A stretch of 64,000 nucleotides of DNA, from the NCBI GenBank assembly GCA_963575745.1, contig CAUYUJ010015748.1:5001-69000 (forward strand), read 5' to 3'. A program made the translations under genes and the position numbers. Below, in pieces: positions 19,740-30,799 of the stretch; position 1 is the first letter of the stretch, and each line of letters begins with the position of its first letter. Origin of the DNA: Prorocentrum cordatum (Eukaryota; Sar; Dinophyceae; Prorocentrales; Prorocentraceae). Under the pieces are notes generated by a model. That model searched no databases, was not told the DNA's origin, and saw only the letters and a program-made list of their open reading frames with translations.

Positions 19740-21184
19740 AGTCGACGATGTCCGTGCCCAAACACCACGGAACTGCCTTGCCTGGCGAAGGCACGCGAAA
19801 CACCCACGGACGACAGCCCGATCGTTCCCTCAGCCGCCACCTCGCAACCCGGTGGGAACGGCTGTTTGAAGAACATCAGGAGGCTCACGATCGGCAAGTA
19901 GTACGCAGCCAGCGAGGGCGCCACGACTTTCAGAAAACCCAAATCCAACAGAAACGTCGGGACCATCTGGGGACGAACATCCGTTCTGGTAGCAGACGAT
20001 CATCATGAAAGCTAAGACCAACAGGACAATTACGACCAGCAGGAAACTGACGGCCACCAGGAACGTTACGACCAGCAAGAAATTCGAGTCCAATACGCAA
20101 CTCACGATCGTCAGGACCGTCACGGCCATCAGGGACGTCACGACGATCAGTGGAAACAGAACCTCCATGAACGCCACGGTCACCAGGATGCGCGCGCGCA
20201 CCCAATAGGCCACGATTACCGTGCACGTCCCGATCATCAGGAGGCTCACCGTCGCCAGGGAGGTCACGGCCAGCGTGAAGGTTACGACCATCAGGACGCC
20301 CATGAAAAAACAGGCTCGCTCCGACCACCAGGAACGGCACGACCGGCAGGAAACAGACGGCCATCAAGAACGCCACGACCGTCAGGCACGCCACTTACAG
20401 CAGAAAGCTGAAGGCCATCTGGACCGTGGCGCTCAGCAGGGGGCTCTGAGCCAGAAAGGGTGCGCGATCATCAGAAAGTCCACGGCGTTCAGAAAGACCG
20501 TATCAGCACGATGTTCACGACCACCCAGTAAGCCACGACCACCATGCGAGTCCCCTGCGTCAGCAGGAACAAAGTCATCAGGGTGTTCACAGCCAGCGTG
20601 AAAGCGACGACCATCAGGATGCTTGCGCAAGGAGCGCCACGACCACTAAGAGCGTCATGGCCATCAGGAAGCAAGCAGACGTCGCATTGCACGTCTCCGC
20701 CAGCAGGACGGCCAGCAGGCACGCTACGATCAGCGGAGAAATCTTGTCCAGCAGGAGGTGTACGACCCTCAAGTAGCCCACGACCTTCAGGAAATATGCG
20801 ATCATCATCCAGACACGCATCGCGCCCTTCAGCATGAGGAAGTGATGGCACGGAAGGAAGGGTGACGGTGTTGCCGTGGTCGCTTTTGATCAGGCGGCGG
20901 CCCAGGAAGGGCCCGAAATACGACCTCCACCACCCGGCCAGCCACAACACCAAGGATCGGACCACTGCGTCAAAGAATGTCATGGCCACGGCGGCGACCA
21001 GGCCTTCAGTCATCATCGTCAGGCCAAGGATTGTCATCATCGTCTCCAGGGCGACCAGCAGCAGGAGGACCCCCACCACCAGGGGCACCGTCGGCAGGCC
21101 GAAGAGGGAGGAGCCAAAACGACACCTCAGGCTGGTTCGAGCACACGTGCTTACGGGCACGATTGACGGCACCACGCTGCACAA
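19740..21184 (-). pseudogene. Frame-broken multi-span membrane-protein-like region
   Basis: Minus-strand translation is strongly hydrophobic over about 1.3 kb but changes frame at least four times. Segments include VPLVVGVLLLLVALETMM and FFDAVVRSLVLWLAGWWRSY (about 21090-20920), MIAYFLKVVGYLRVVHLLLD (about 20800) and two related blocks, LMVVAFTLAVNTLMTLFLL (about 20615) and LMVVTFTLAVTSLATVSLL (about 20300), each followed by a VVAYWV-like segment. The two blocks differ mostly at third codon positions, which suggests protein constraint in the past. A 15-bp periodicity on the plus strand (GACCATCAGGAA) makes a pure minisatellite the main alternative. I do not recognise the protein family. Confidence 0.4.
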
Positions 21185-21457
21185 CCTGCTGCGCCAGCAA
21201 GTCCATCGAGGAGGGCAGGAGCGCCCGCGAGGACAGGCAGGTGCGAGGCTCGGAGCGTTTCCGTCGCACCTTCACCTTGCCCAGGTCCTCGGCGCCAGGG
21301 GGCACGGCAATGAGGATCGCGGTCCCCGCGTCGACCTCTCGGAGCAGGAGGTCCAGCCGATCCGCCAGCACCATCCCGAGGCAGCACCGAGGGGCGGGGG
21401 AGGTGCGGGCGCGCCCATCAAGCCGCGGGGACGAGCAAATACTCGAGCCATAGCGGC

Positions 21458-22140
<683 letters not shown>

Positions 22141-22269
22141 TGGCGGGGATGAAGGAGGAGGAAGGGATGAGAGGAGGAGGAGGAGCAGGAGGAGCAGGAG
22201 GAGGAGGAAGAAGAAGAAGGCCTCGTCCTTCTCCTCGTCCCTCTTCCTCTTGCTCGAGGACTACTGTAC
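22141..22269. repeat. GGA-rich tract beside exon 3
   Basis: Polypurine on the plus strand, hence polypyrimidine on the minus strand, immediately downstream of exon 3 in gene orientation. The intron donor GTACAG is at 22269-22264. Confidence 0.8.
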
Positions 22270-22373
22270 CTTCCCAGAGCAGGGGCGCTCCTCCCCTGGA
22301 CAGCGAGCACCAGCCGGGTGCACTCGCGCAGGCGATCGCCCAGAACAGGGTGCCGCAGGTAGGCGCGGGCCTC
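22270..22373 (-). CDS. DUF1810 gene, candidate exon 3
   Basis: 104 bases encode 34 residues plus two bases of the next codon. The peptide starts EARAYLRHPVLGDRLRECTR and continues LVLAVQGRSAPALG, a close match to the DUF1810 core, in which EARAYLxHPxLGxRLxEC is the most conserved stretch. Upstream is a textbook polypyrimidine tract ending CTCGAG before the exon; downstream is AAG followed by GTACAG, a conventional donor. GC-rich third positions and no stops suggest a functional exon. It is preceded in the gene by the exon at 28393-28443, whose final LE joins directly to EARAYL. Confidence 0.8.
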
Positions 22374-22594
22374 CTCGAGGGGAGGGAGGATGGGGATAAC
22401 GAGGAAGAGGCGGAGGGGGTGGGACAAACTATATAGGTGCGCTCGCGTCATACCTGACGTCCTACCCCTCCCTCCCATCCCTTACCATGGCGCTGATTTT
22501 CTTTATCCGCGGACGCGTGTCGTAGCGGACCTGTGGCTCCGCGCACGCGTGCGTAGTGGGTGGTGGTGCGCATGCGTGCGTGCGTGCGTGTGTG
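22374..22594. other. Intron sequence, no gene
   Basis: Contains the polypyrimidine tract of the exon 3 acceptor on the minus strand. Nothing else recognised. Confidence 0.5.
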
Positions 22595-22613
22595 CGTGTT
22601 GTGGTGGTGGTGG

Positions 22614-22644
<31 letters not shown>

Positions 22645-22710
22645 GGTGGTGGTGGTGGTGGTGCTGGTGGTGGTTGTGGTGGTGGTGGTGGTGGTGGTGG
22701 TGGAGGTGCG
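22595..22710. repeat. GGT trinucleotide tract
   Basis: About 115 bp of GGT/GTG repeats preceded by a short TGCG run. Confidence 0.95.
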
Positions 22711-23279
22711 GCGCGGTGGTGGCGGGCGGATGGGCGCGCGAGGAAGAGGCCCGCGCTGGGGCGAGAACGCCATCCTGAACGACGGAGGCCAAACACCGAT
22801 TTGAAAATGAGGCCCACGCTGCAGCGGGAGCACGATTCGGAACGATTCGGGAGCAGAAATGAGGTCGGCGCCTCAGCGAGAGCAGCATTTTGAAAAAAAC
22901 GCAAGCGAAAACCCAACTCTCGGGAATCCTGTGTGTTAAAAACAGTACGCGGGGGGGGTCGACTACTTTCAGGCCGCCATCGGCGGAAGAGGGAGAGTAG
23001 TATTCAGATTGAATAATTGTTAAGACAAGGAGGAGGAAGAGGAGGAAGAGGAGGAGGAGGAGGAGGAGGAGGAGGAGGAGGAGGAGGAGGAGGAAGGGAC
23101 CAACGAGAAGGAGCGCGAAGAGCAGGAGGAGGAGGCATAACTGGAGGGTGGTAGCCATGCGGGTCATGAGGATGATGGGGAGGAAACAATATGCAGATAC
23201 GTTGGATGGTTAGGATGATGCTAGCAAGGGGGAGAAAGAGCGACGGGACATGGGGGCAGTCTGAGGTGTCGGCTGTCGC
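22711..23279. other. No gene; GGA tract inside
   Basis: Holds a few lines resembling the 83-bp family (AACGCCATCCTGAACG near 22765) and a GGA tract at 23023-23097. No coding signal. Confidence 0.5.
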
Positions 23280-24865
23280 GGGCACCGCTGTGGCCCCAAG
23301 ATGGCCAAAGATGGCCGCAAGATGGCCCAAGACGTCCCAAGAGGCCCCCAAGACGGCCCAAGAGACCTCTAAGACGTCCTCCAGGAAGGCCCGAAAGTGC
23401 CCAAATCATTGATTTTCACTTGGTTTTGGAAGGATTGTTGCATCTTCTTCTCTGCAGCTCTCCGACTGCCCAAGACGGACCAAGAGGCCCCAAACATCGC
23501 CCCAAGAGCGCCCAAAAGCCCTCCAAGATGGCCCCATGACAGCCCAAGAGGCCCCCTAAAGGGCGCCAAGAAGGCCCAAAGACGGCCCAATAGGCCCCCA
23601 AGACGCCCAACATGGCCTCCAAGACGGCCCTGAGGCGCCCCAAGAGGGCCCCAGGTCGGTTCAGAGAGGCCCCCAAGACGGCCTCCGACGGCGTCAAACG
23701 GGCCAGCGAAGCCCTAAGACGGCCAAAGAAGCCCCTAAGAAGCCCCCAAAGGCCCCCAGCAAGCCCAAGGGTGTTCATTCTCCCTCTCATGTTCCCCGAA
23801 GGCTTTCCAAACCGACTCGGGGAACTCATGGTTCGATAGCTTGGCCAAGTTCTAGCCCAACTTTCGGCCACATTGGCGTTTCCGAAAAGGCAGGGGGCGG
23901 CGGTGATTCGCAGTAGGCGTCTTCGATCCGCCGCCCCCTGTTGATTCATCACAGGGGTGCCTGGCGTGCTAGATCCTTTCGGTTTTGGCTTTGGTTCTTT
24001 TTCCAAAAGAACTCGTCCTGGAGCTTCGGCCCGTCCCGCCAGCCACCCGAAATGTTGCCGAAAGTTTCTCGAAATCCATCTGTCGATGCCTTTGTTGCCC
24101 CGAGATGACCAAAGATGGCGTCCAAGGCGGCCAAGACGGCCTCCAAGATGCCTCCAAAACTGCCAAGATGGCCTCCAAGACGGCTAAGATGGCCCAAGAT
24201 GCACCCAAGACGGCCCAATATGGCCTCAAGATGGTGTAAGACTGCCCAAGAGGCCCGCAAGAGGCCTCCAAGACGGCCCAAGAGCCCTCCAAGACGTATT
24301 CTGGGAAGGCCCGAAAGGGCCCAAATCAGTTATTTTCCGTAGGTGTTTGAAGAATTTTGGCATGTTCTTCTTTTCAGCTCTCTGGCGGCCCAAGACGGCC
24401 CAAGAGGCCCCCAACATCGCTCCAAGAGCGCCCAAGAGCCAAGAGCCCTCCAAGATGGCCCCATGACGACCCAAGAGGCCGAGGGCCTCAAGACGGCCCA
24501 AGAGGCCTCCAAGGCGCCCAAGATGGCCTCCCAGACGGCCAAGATTGCCACCAAGATGCCTCCAAGACGGCTAAGATGGCCCCAAGATGCACCCAAGACG
24601 GCCCAAGATGGCCTCCAGATGGCCTACCGCGGCCCTAATGGCCCGCAAGTGGCCTCCAAGACGGCCCAAGGTCCGCCGCCCCCTGTTGATTCATCACGCC
24701 CAAGAGCGCCCAAGAGGCCTCCAAGATGGCCCCATGACAGCGCAAAAGCCCTCAAGAGGGCCCCAAGAAGAGCCCAAGACGGCCCAAGGCCGAAGATGGC
24801 CCAGGAAGGCCCGAAAGCTCGGACACCACCTGGTCCGATGACTCGCTTGGGGCACGCGTGGCCCC
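23280..24865 (+). repeat. CCAAGATGGCC-type composite repeat array
   Basis: Well over a hundred copies of the word CCAAGANGGCC or CCCAAGAGGCCCC, at 11-12 bp multiples. Two related AT-richer inserts interrupt it, at 23405-23470 and 24318-24387, both ending in a TTCTTCTT..CAGCTCTC segment. CCGCCGCCCCCTGTTGATTC appears at 23928 and 24673. Similar arrays lie at 29690-30250 and 35936-36480. Confidence 0.9.
23836..23927 (+). repeat. 92-bp dispersed block, copy 1
   Basis: Starts ATAGCTTGGCCAAG and ends GTAGGCGTCTTCGAT. The second copy, at 24866-24958, is about 85 percent identical by eye. Both border the CCAAGA array. Confidence 0.88.
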
Positions 24866-24958
24866 ATAGCTTGGCCAAGCTCAAACCCAACTTTCGGCCA
24901 CGCAGGCGCTTCCAAAACGGCATGGGGGCGGCGGTGATTCGCCGTAGGCGTCTTCGAT
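24866..24958 (+). repeat. 92-bp dispersed block, copy 2
   Basis: Partner of 23836-23927, with the same internal landmarks CCCAACTTTCGGCCAC and GGCGGCGGTGATTCGC. The pair suggests amplification of a larger unit that also contains CCAAGA repeats. Confidence 0.88.
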
Positions 24959-25104
24959 AACGCCAAAGTCTCAACATGCGCTGATGGCTCCTATCCGCAC
25001 CCGCATGATGTTCCCAGATGCGCTAAGGCAGCGCCGAGACGCACCGACGCGACTCTGATGTCCCATTCTGATAGAGAGGGGGCCGGCCGCAGGGGGCGAA
25101 GCCC

Positions 25105-25405
25105 TTACGGATAATGTTTGGGTAAAGACCCATCCACGGGATATACGAAGCCAATCTCAGTCAGGATGTAGGGCCTGTGTGCGAATTCGAGCTCCCGCCC
25201 AGCGATCGCGCCACTGACAGTGGCGGCGGTGCAAGAGGCCCAGCCGGCATCTTTCTCGGGAACGCCGTCTTCAACGCCGTAAGAGAATCCGTGTCCTACG
25301 GCGCACCACCAGGACGTGCCCATGCAGACGTTCATGAGCTTCGTCATCGGCACGTTCGCCGCTGTCTAGGCCCCGCGGCAACCCGTCTCCATCATCTCGA
25401 GGCTG
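25105..25405 (-). pseudogene. Ammonium transporter (AMT) pseudogene fragment
   Basis: Minus-strand translation keeps hallmarks of the Amt/MEP/Rh ammonium channel family: LEMMETGC near 25400, MNVCMGTSWWCAVGHGFSYG at about 25335-25276, and CTAATVSGAIAGR with IGFVYPV further on. In intact transporters these cover transmembrane helices two to four. A TAG interrupts the first part where Lys is usual, about 15-20 residues are missing between FSYG and CTAAT, and nothing matching the remaining helices follows. It is therefore a decayed fragment, probably a retrocopy, lying in the DUF1810 second intron. It cannot make a working channel. Confidence 0.75.
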
Positions 25406-25530
25406 GCGTGCACTGCCACACACGCGTGGACGTGGGCGCAAGCGCGCAACCGTTCCCTGGAGTTCTCTGGATTTACGTCGGGTAATACGCACCTGCGTCG
25501 ATTTATGTGGACTTGCATCAGACTTATACC
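25406..25530 (+). repeat. Partial family B repeat
   Basis: TTCCCTGGAGTTCTCTGGAT at about 25454 matches the core of the fuller copies at 35425 and 37988. It precedes a family A copy, as the 37988 copy also does. Confidence 0.5.
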
Positions 25531-25711
25531 CAGACATCCGGCTGTTCCAACTTTTTCGATGCGCGGGCCCTGGAGGTCTGGACCACTTCACTAGGGCCAG
25601 TTCTGCGCCCGGATTCGTTTTTTGGCGGCCCCGAGGCCCTGCGAGGGCCCTCGGAGGTCGAAATCAGCCACAAACCGCCCGCTCCAACTTTTGTTGGAGC
25701 GTCGGATCTCC
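25531..25711 (+). repeat. Dispersed repeat family A, copy 3
   Basis: CAGACATCCGGCTGTTCCAA to TTTTGTTGGAGCGTCGG, with GCGCGGGCCCTGGAGGTCTG in the middle. One of the most complete copies. Confidence 0.88.
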
Positions 25712-25791
25712 GGGCATGCATTTCCGTCGACTTCCCCTGGCCACTGCATGCCGATAGGAGGACAATCGTTGAGCCTTTCGGGGGCAGGGTA

Positions 25792-25935
25792 GGATGAGGA
25801 TGAGGATGAGGAGGAGGAGGAAGAGGAGGAGGAGGAGGAGGTGGAGGCGGAGGAGGAGGAGAAGGAGGAGAGGGAGGAGGAGGAGGAGAAGGAGGAAGAG
25901 GAGGGGGAGGGGGAGGGGGAGGGAGGATGGGGGGG
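25792..25935. repeat. GGA-rich tract
   Basis: Polypurine tract with GAT at its left edge and G-runs at its right. Confidence 0.92.
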
Positions 25936-26097
25936 GGAGCGGTCGCGAAGGCAGGCCGAGGCAAGGGGCCGGCCCGCCGAGGAGGCGCCCCCCCCGGTGG
26001 CCCGACAGACAGGCCACCGGCGGGTGGGGCACCCACCGGACCCACGGAGCGGAACGGCAGCCGGCGCAAGCGATGGGCCCAGAGATCCATCCAACGC
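25936..26097. other. No gene; short dispersed block
   Basis: Contains GGCACCCACCGGACCCACGG at about 26027, which recurs with small changes at about 26684 and 27128. The word lies beside a GCCACCGGCGGGTGGGG palindrome-like segment. Confidence 0.6.
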
Positions 26098-26263
26098 ATT
26101 GAAAAAACTAGACGGACATTTTTCGCTGCTTTTGGCCTCTCGGGGCCCTCGCCGGGCCCCGGGACCGTCAAAAAACAACTCAGGACGAAAAACCGGTCCC
26201 GGGGAAAGGGTCGGGACTTCCGGGAACCCCGTATTGAAAAAAATCACGACATCCGATCTCTGG
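26098..26263 (-). repeat. Dispersed repeat family A, copy 4 (inverted)
   Basis: Reverse-complement order of family A blocks: ends CACGACATCCGATCTCTGGG, with CGGGACCGTCAAAAAACAA and TTTTTCGCTGCTTTTGGCC inside. Confidence 0.8.
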
Positions 26264-26470
26264 GGATGGTCTACGAAAACAGGACGACCTCCGCATCCCC
26301 CAACCGCTGGCTCAGGAGCCAATGCAGAGCGCAGGTGGCGGCTAGAAGCTCCCAGGTGGCGACTTGATTCTTTTGAGAGTGCGCCCGCTGCCAGACAGCA
26401 CTGGGCACAACAGCCGCTGCAAACGACCACCGATTGGGCAGGCAAGTGGCCGCTCCGTGGGAGCGCAAGG
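26264..26470. other. No gene recognised
   Basis: Unassigned GC-rich DNA leading into the palindrome cluster. Confidence 0.4.
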
Positions 26471-26624
26471 CTCCGCGAGTGAGCTGCCCGGAGGGCCGAG
26501 GCCCGCTCACACGTAGATGCAAGCGCCCTTCGGAGGCGCTTGCATCTACGTGTGAGCGCTCACTCGCGGATCTCGGCCTCACACGAGGCCGAGATCCGCG
26601 AGTGAGCTGCCCGGAGGGCCGAGG
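26471..26624. repeat. Two adjacent perfect palindromes between direct repeats
   Basis: Palindrome 1 is at 26504-26558: 24-base arms (left arm starts CGCTCACACGTAGATGCAAG) and a 7-base loop. Palindrome 2 is at 26558-26607: 23-base arms (left arm starts GCTCACTCGCGGATCTCGGC) and a 4-base loop. They share one base. A 30-base direct repeat beginning TCCGCGAGTGAGCTGCCCGG lies at 26472-26501 and 26595-26624; its second copy overlaps the last arm. Both stems are perfect in a window where other repeats are diverged, so the structure is recent, constrained or a template-switch product. Confidence 0.95.
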
Positions 26625-27325
26625 TCCCACACCTCTGACTTCGCAAACGGTGTCCAATCGTCGCAACCAGCGGCTGCACTGGAGGCACCCACCGGACCCA
26701 CGGCGTACAGGGACAACTGATAGTGAGGAGGCGCGATGCAGCCGAACATGTGATCAAGAAATTATCGTTTCAAAATCAAGCCCACCATCCCGGAGGTTTC
26801 TAAAAAAAGACCTGGGCCAATTTCTGCCGTTCACGCTGTCGGGGTGAGCGTGCTCAAGAAGCTGGGCCAGCTTTCCCGCAGTTGCTTAAGAAACGCTGGC
26901 TCAGCTTTTCGGGGGGAGGTTTCTTGATCAGATGCTCGACCGTAGTAAGGATGCGCGATAAGGATGCAAGCCCCTTGGACGCTCATGCCGAAACTTGTCG
27001 AGCGCGGTGGGCCATCGAAAGCATCCGAAGGTGGACCGAAGAAGCAAAGGTGCGTGGGTACGTAGTTGCCCTCGGGAAGGTCATACATCCTTGCCATCGG
27101 TTTCGACTCTAAGCCACCAGCGAGTGGGGCATCCACCGGACCCACGGCGTAGGGGCGCCGCACAGGCAGCCCTTGAGCTGCGCTTCGGAGGGGGCCACAG
27201 AAGACGTGCCATGCCCCATGCGGTGCGGCCCGAGTCAGGAGAGCGCTGCTGTCATGACTGTCATGAGCGCCAGGCATCATGCTCCTTCTCCTCCTCGCTC
27301 CCCTTCAGCCCGCCGGCTTGATTTT
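26625..27325. other. No gene; short repeated blocks
   Basis: Further copies of the CACCGGACCCACGG word at 26684 and 27128, and two related AGAAACGCTGG / AAGACCTGGGCC segments near 26800-26930. No coding match. Confidence 0.5.
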
Positions 27326-27430
27326 GCCAATGCGCGGCCCCAGAGGTCCGGACCCCTCTCCTGGGGACAGCTTTTCGCCCCAGACCCACGACTGATGGGC
27401 CCGGGGCCCGCAAAAGGCACCCGAGGACCG
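27326..27430 (+). repeat. Dispersed repeat family A, copy 5 (partial)
   Basis: GCGCGGCCCCAGAGGTCCGG, the CTTTTCGCCCCAGACCC block and GGGCCCGGGGCCCGCAAAAG. It lacks the trailing CTCCAATTTTTG block. Confidence 0.75.
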
Positions 27431-28392
27431 AGACCGAGAGCCAGCACAGCACTTGGTCGGCGGCGCCTGGGATCCAAGCGGCGGCCAAGTGGCAGGGCTG
27501 CTGCGGAGCGAAGGGGGCACAACGGCGGAAGGAGAGGCGGGAGGGAAGGTTGACTGTTCGTAAGAGTGACCCTGGGTAATAGTGACTTTTGGTGCGCGGA
27601 CTAATTAGGGGGGGCAACGTGGCCAAATCCAGGCGCGCCGACAGCCGCTATTGCGTCGCGCTGAGCGATCGGGGGACCCAGATGAGCCCGCACCGAAGGT
27701 CACTCCGGCGAAAGGTCACTCTTACGCGTCATCGAGAAGGGGGGAGGGGGCGCCCTCAGAGCGTGAAGCAAAACACGCCAGCGGACAACAACCACATCGT
27801 CGGGGATCTGGGCCTGCCCGCCGGCCTCGCGCCCGAGTCCGCGGGCCTCAGCTGCCCCAGCACGACACACGCAGCCCGTGGCGTGCGGACACGAAGCTCA
27901 ACACGCAGACCGAAAACGTTGCTCTGGCGCGAAGCATTCGCCAAGGCGTGGGTCAGCACGCGCCAGGCCAACGCGCAGCGTGCTCAACCTGGACGCTTCG
28001 AACTCGGTGCGGCAGGTTCGTGTCGTGCCGCCTTCGGCGTCGGTTTGTGACACCGCGGGGATCGTAGAACGTAGAACCTTGCGCGATCGGCCGTTTTCGA
28101 AACGCCGGATCGTTCAACGTCGACCGATTCTGGGTCGCCGGCGGCGTTCAACTTTGAACGCCGGCGGCGGGGTCGTCGCCTGTCGACACGACGCGAACCC
28201 ACCGTGCGACATTCGAGTCTTGAGGCTTGAGGATGTTCTGCGGGGTCGAGGAAGAGGGCGACCGCAACACCTCACGAGTATAGACCCCAGGAACGAAAGA
28301 AAAAAAACAAACAAGCCGCACGTGTCGCGTCTCAATTCGGGCAGCTGCGCCGCGGGCCCGCCCCCCGGCGTGCCCGGCGCGGCGGGCCCATC
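27431..28392. other. Intron sequence, no gene
   Basis: A short inverted pair occurs at about 28143-28170 (CGGCGTTCAA and TTGAACGCCG). No protein family recognised. Confidence 0.45.
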
Positions 28393-28443
28393 CTCCAGCG
28401 ACGCCACCCCGTAGCGCCACGCCGCGGGGCTGCGGCCCAGGCC
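28393..28443 (-). CDS. DUF1810 gene, candidate exon 2
   Basis: 51 bases encode exactly 17 residues, GLGRSPAAWRYGVASLE, which is the DUF1810 motif GLGxSxxAxxYxIxSLxE that always sits between FPQL and the EARAYL block. The acceptor is GCGCAG before GGC. The donor side is GAG followed by GATGGG, so the intron would start with GA. Both ends are in phase 0, and the flanking candidate exons start and end in phase 0. The family motif is exact in position and length, which makes a chance match unlikely. The reading frame stays open on both sides in this GC-rich DNA, so frame alone would not define the exon. Confidence 0.75.
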
Positions 28444-28454
28444 CTGCGCGGAGG

Positions 28455-28680
28455 GCGCGCGCGAGGGGAGGGCTGCGGCTTCGGCCTCGCGCTGCGGCTG
28501 CTCGGGCTCGGGCTGCTGCGCGGCCTCGGGCTCGGGCTGAGGCCTCGGGCTCGGGCCGCTGCGCGGCGACGGGCTCGGGCTGCTGCGGCTCGGGATCGGG
28601 CTCGGGCTCGGGCTGCGGCTCGGGCTCGGGCTGCTGGGGCTTGGCGTCTGGCTTTGGGTCCAGGCTCGGGCCGGGCGGCG
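28455..28680. repeat. GGGCTC hexanucleotide array
   Basis: About 225 bp of GGGCTC with CTGCTG interruptions, beside the exon 2 acceptor. On the minus strand it is a GAGCCC array. Confidence 0.92.
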
Positions 28681-29036
28681 TCCAGATCGGGCAATGCTGC
28701 AAAGAGGGGCCGTCGCCACCCAGAGGGTCCAGCAGGGCCGGAGAACAATCTTGGGCAACTTCGAGCGTTCTGGGAGGTCCTGGGGGTCCCCGGAGGTCCT
28801 TCAGGAGTCGTCGGTCGTCTTCCTCGAAGAGGTGGCGACCCTCCCAGTGGTGACCCCCTGTGGCATTGCCTCGTCAGAGGACGCGGAACAGCCCAGCCGT
28901 GCTGCTCGCGATACAGGCCTGCAAGATGGCCCGAAGAGTGCCTCCAAGGGCCCCCAGGAGAGCCCCACGAGGGAGGTGCTGGGACCACTCGGCGCGCAGA
29001 TGCCCAAGCCCCGCCGCGTCGTGAAGGATTGGCGAC
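28681..29036. other. No gene recognised
   Basis: Loose CCAAGA-like words at about 28925-28965. Otherwise unassigned. Confidence 0.45.
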
Positions 29037-29225
29037 GGACTATCGGTCTCACAATCGATCTGACTATCGATCTCGCGATCGATCTACCTATAGATCGCAC
29101 GAGCGATCTCACGATCGGTCTCACTATCGATCTCCCGAAATCGACTTCACTATCGGCCTTACTATCGTCCTCACTATCGATCCCACTTTCGATCTTACTC
29201 TCGATCCTACAATTGATCTCAATGT
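29037..29225. repeat. ATCGATCTC minisatellite
   Basis: About fifteen imperfect 12-bp units of ACTATCGATCTC. The ATCGAT core is self-complementary. Confidence 0.92.
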
Positions 29226-29689
29226 CCATATCACAATTTTTCAAACCTTCAACCCTCCACTGATTGCGGTTTTTCTCTGGTGTAATTGGGGTTTTCTCCG
29301 GTATAATGAAACCGATCGCGAGATCGATAGAAGTGGGTAATGAGATCGAGGGTGAGACCGACCGATAAGGAGATCGACCAAGAACCGTGGAGCCTGGAAA
29401 CCTGGGAACCCCCGCCGCCCAACGAAATCGACCTAAACCCCAGAACCGGGAATCCGGGAACCCGGAACCGGGAACTGGGGAACAAAAAGCACCATACGCA
29501 TAGATGTATGTGTAGATGCAAGCCCGCCAACGTGCCTTCGACACGTCGTGGAGTGCCCCAGGACTCATGCAGCTCTGCCAGGTAGAGGGCTTGCGGTTCT
29601 TAAAGGGCCCAAGCTCCGAATTTCCCACGCGGTCCCGGGCGCTACTGCGCCCTGCCGGGATGTGTCGCCTGAGCGTTGGGACGCCAAGA
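29226..29689. other. No gene; small duplications
   Basis: Two copies of a GGTTTTTCTCTGGTGTAAT-like segment near 29265-29305, and GGGAACCCGGAACC words near 29450-29475. Confidence 0.5.
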
Positions 29690-30250
29690 AAGACCCAAGG
29701 CGGGCCAAGAGGACCCTGAGAGGCCCCCCAAACGGCCGAAGTGGACCCGAGTCGTCGAACGATCGATCCAAGACGCCCAAGTTGGCCGCCAGACGGTCGA
29801 AGATTCACCCAAGACGCCCCGAGAGGCCTCCCAAAAAGCAAGCATCATTGTTTTCCTCAGGTTTTGGATTTTGGCGTTCTTGCCTTTTCGGCTTTCCAAC
29901 GCCCCCAAGATCGCCCCAAGACGGCCAAAGAGGTCTCCAAGAGGGTCCCAAAACGGCCCAAGATGGCTTCAAAATGGCCCAAGAGGCGCCCAAGACGGCC
30001 CAAGAGGCCCTCAAGACGGTTCCAAGAGGGAGCCCGGACGGGGAACCCAACTGGACATTTCGAGCTCCAGGTCCTGGGAAGACTTCGCCTCCAAGAGGCC
30101 GCCAAGAGCTCCCCAAGAGGCCCTTTTGGAAGCCCTAAGAGGCCCCCAAGAAGCTCCCCAAAGGACCCCAGAGGCGGCTCCCAAGAAATCCCCCAAACTT
30201 CCCCCAAGAGGCCCCTGCGCTCCCAAGAGACCCCAAGAAACATCCCTGAG
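29690..30250 (+). repeat. CCAAGA-type composite repeat array, second block
   Basis: Same word family as 23280-24865. An AT-richer insert at 29835-29900 resembles the inserts of the first array. Confidence 0.88.
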
Positions 30251-30295
30251 GACTCTGACCCGGAACCAAGGCACAGAGGCGCGATAGCCCGAAGG

Positions 30296-30566
30296 TCACT
30301 CTCTCTCTCTCTATACATATGTATACACATACCTATCGATACACGCACACGTGTCTTCAAACTGGTACAAACAACTATCTATGGCTACTGTCATACGTAC
30401 ATGTGTACAGGCACACATTTTCATAGATGCATACACCGATGTGTGTATATATGTATGTGTAGCGTGAGATGGTGTAAGAGTTGTATATTATGCAATATAA
30501 TCAGAAGGAGAGACAGAGAAAAAGAGAGGGAGAGAGAACGAGAGAGAAAGAAAGAGACGGAAACAG

Positions 30567-30622
<56 letters not shown>

Positions 30623-30625
30623 AGA
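30296..30625. repeat. Microsatellite cluster (CT, ATAC, AG, AT)
   Basis: CT repeats at 30298-30312, TATACA-type words to about 30500, AGAGAG runs, a TATATA tract at about 30567-30585 and a pure AG run to 30620. Confidence 0.95.
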
Positions 30626-30799
30626 GATAACAACAGATCTTGAGACGGCGGGCCCGCGTCACTACCAAGTTTCTTCGTCGCCTTTTCCTCCATTTCCTTC
30701 TGAACGACCCGCACCGTGGCACCGCCAGACATGTTCGTAGGTTGGGCCCGGTGTTTCGCGTGAGACTTCCTCGCGCATTAATTTGCAGAAGCTGATACA
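30626..30799. other. No gene recognised
   Basis: Short unassigned stretch. Confidence 0.4.

Noticed and set aside
20560-20585. Candidate PDD microexon of the DUF1810 gene (PDDF)
   Set aside because: The CCTGATGAC word is followed by TTTGTT, not a Lys codon, lies in a repeat and has no matching splice phase.
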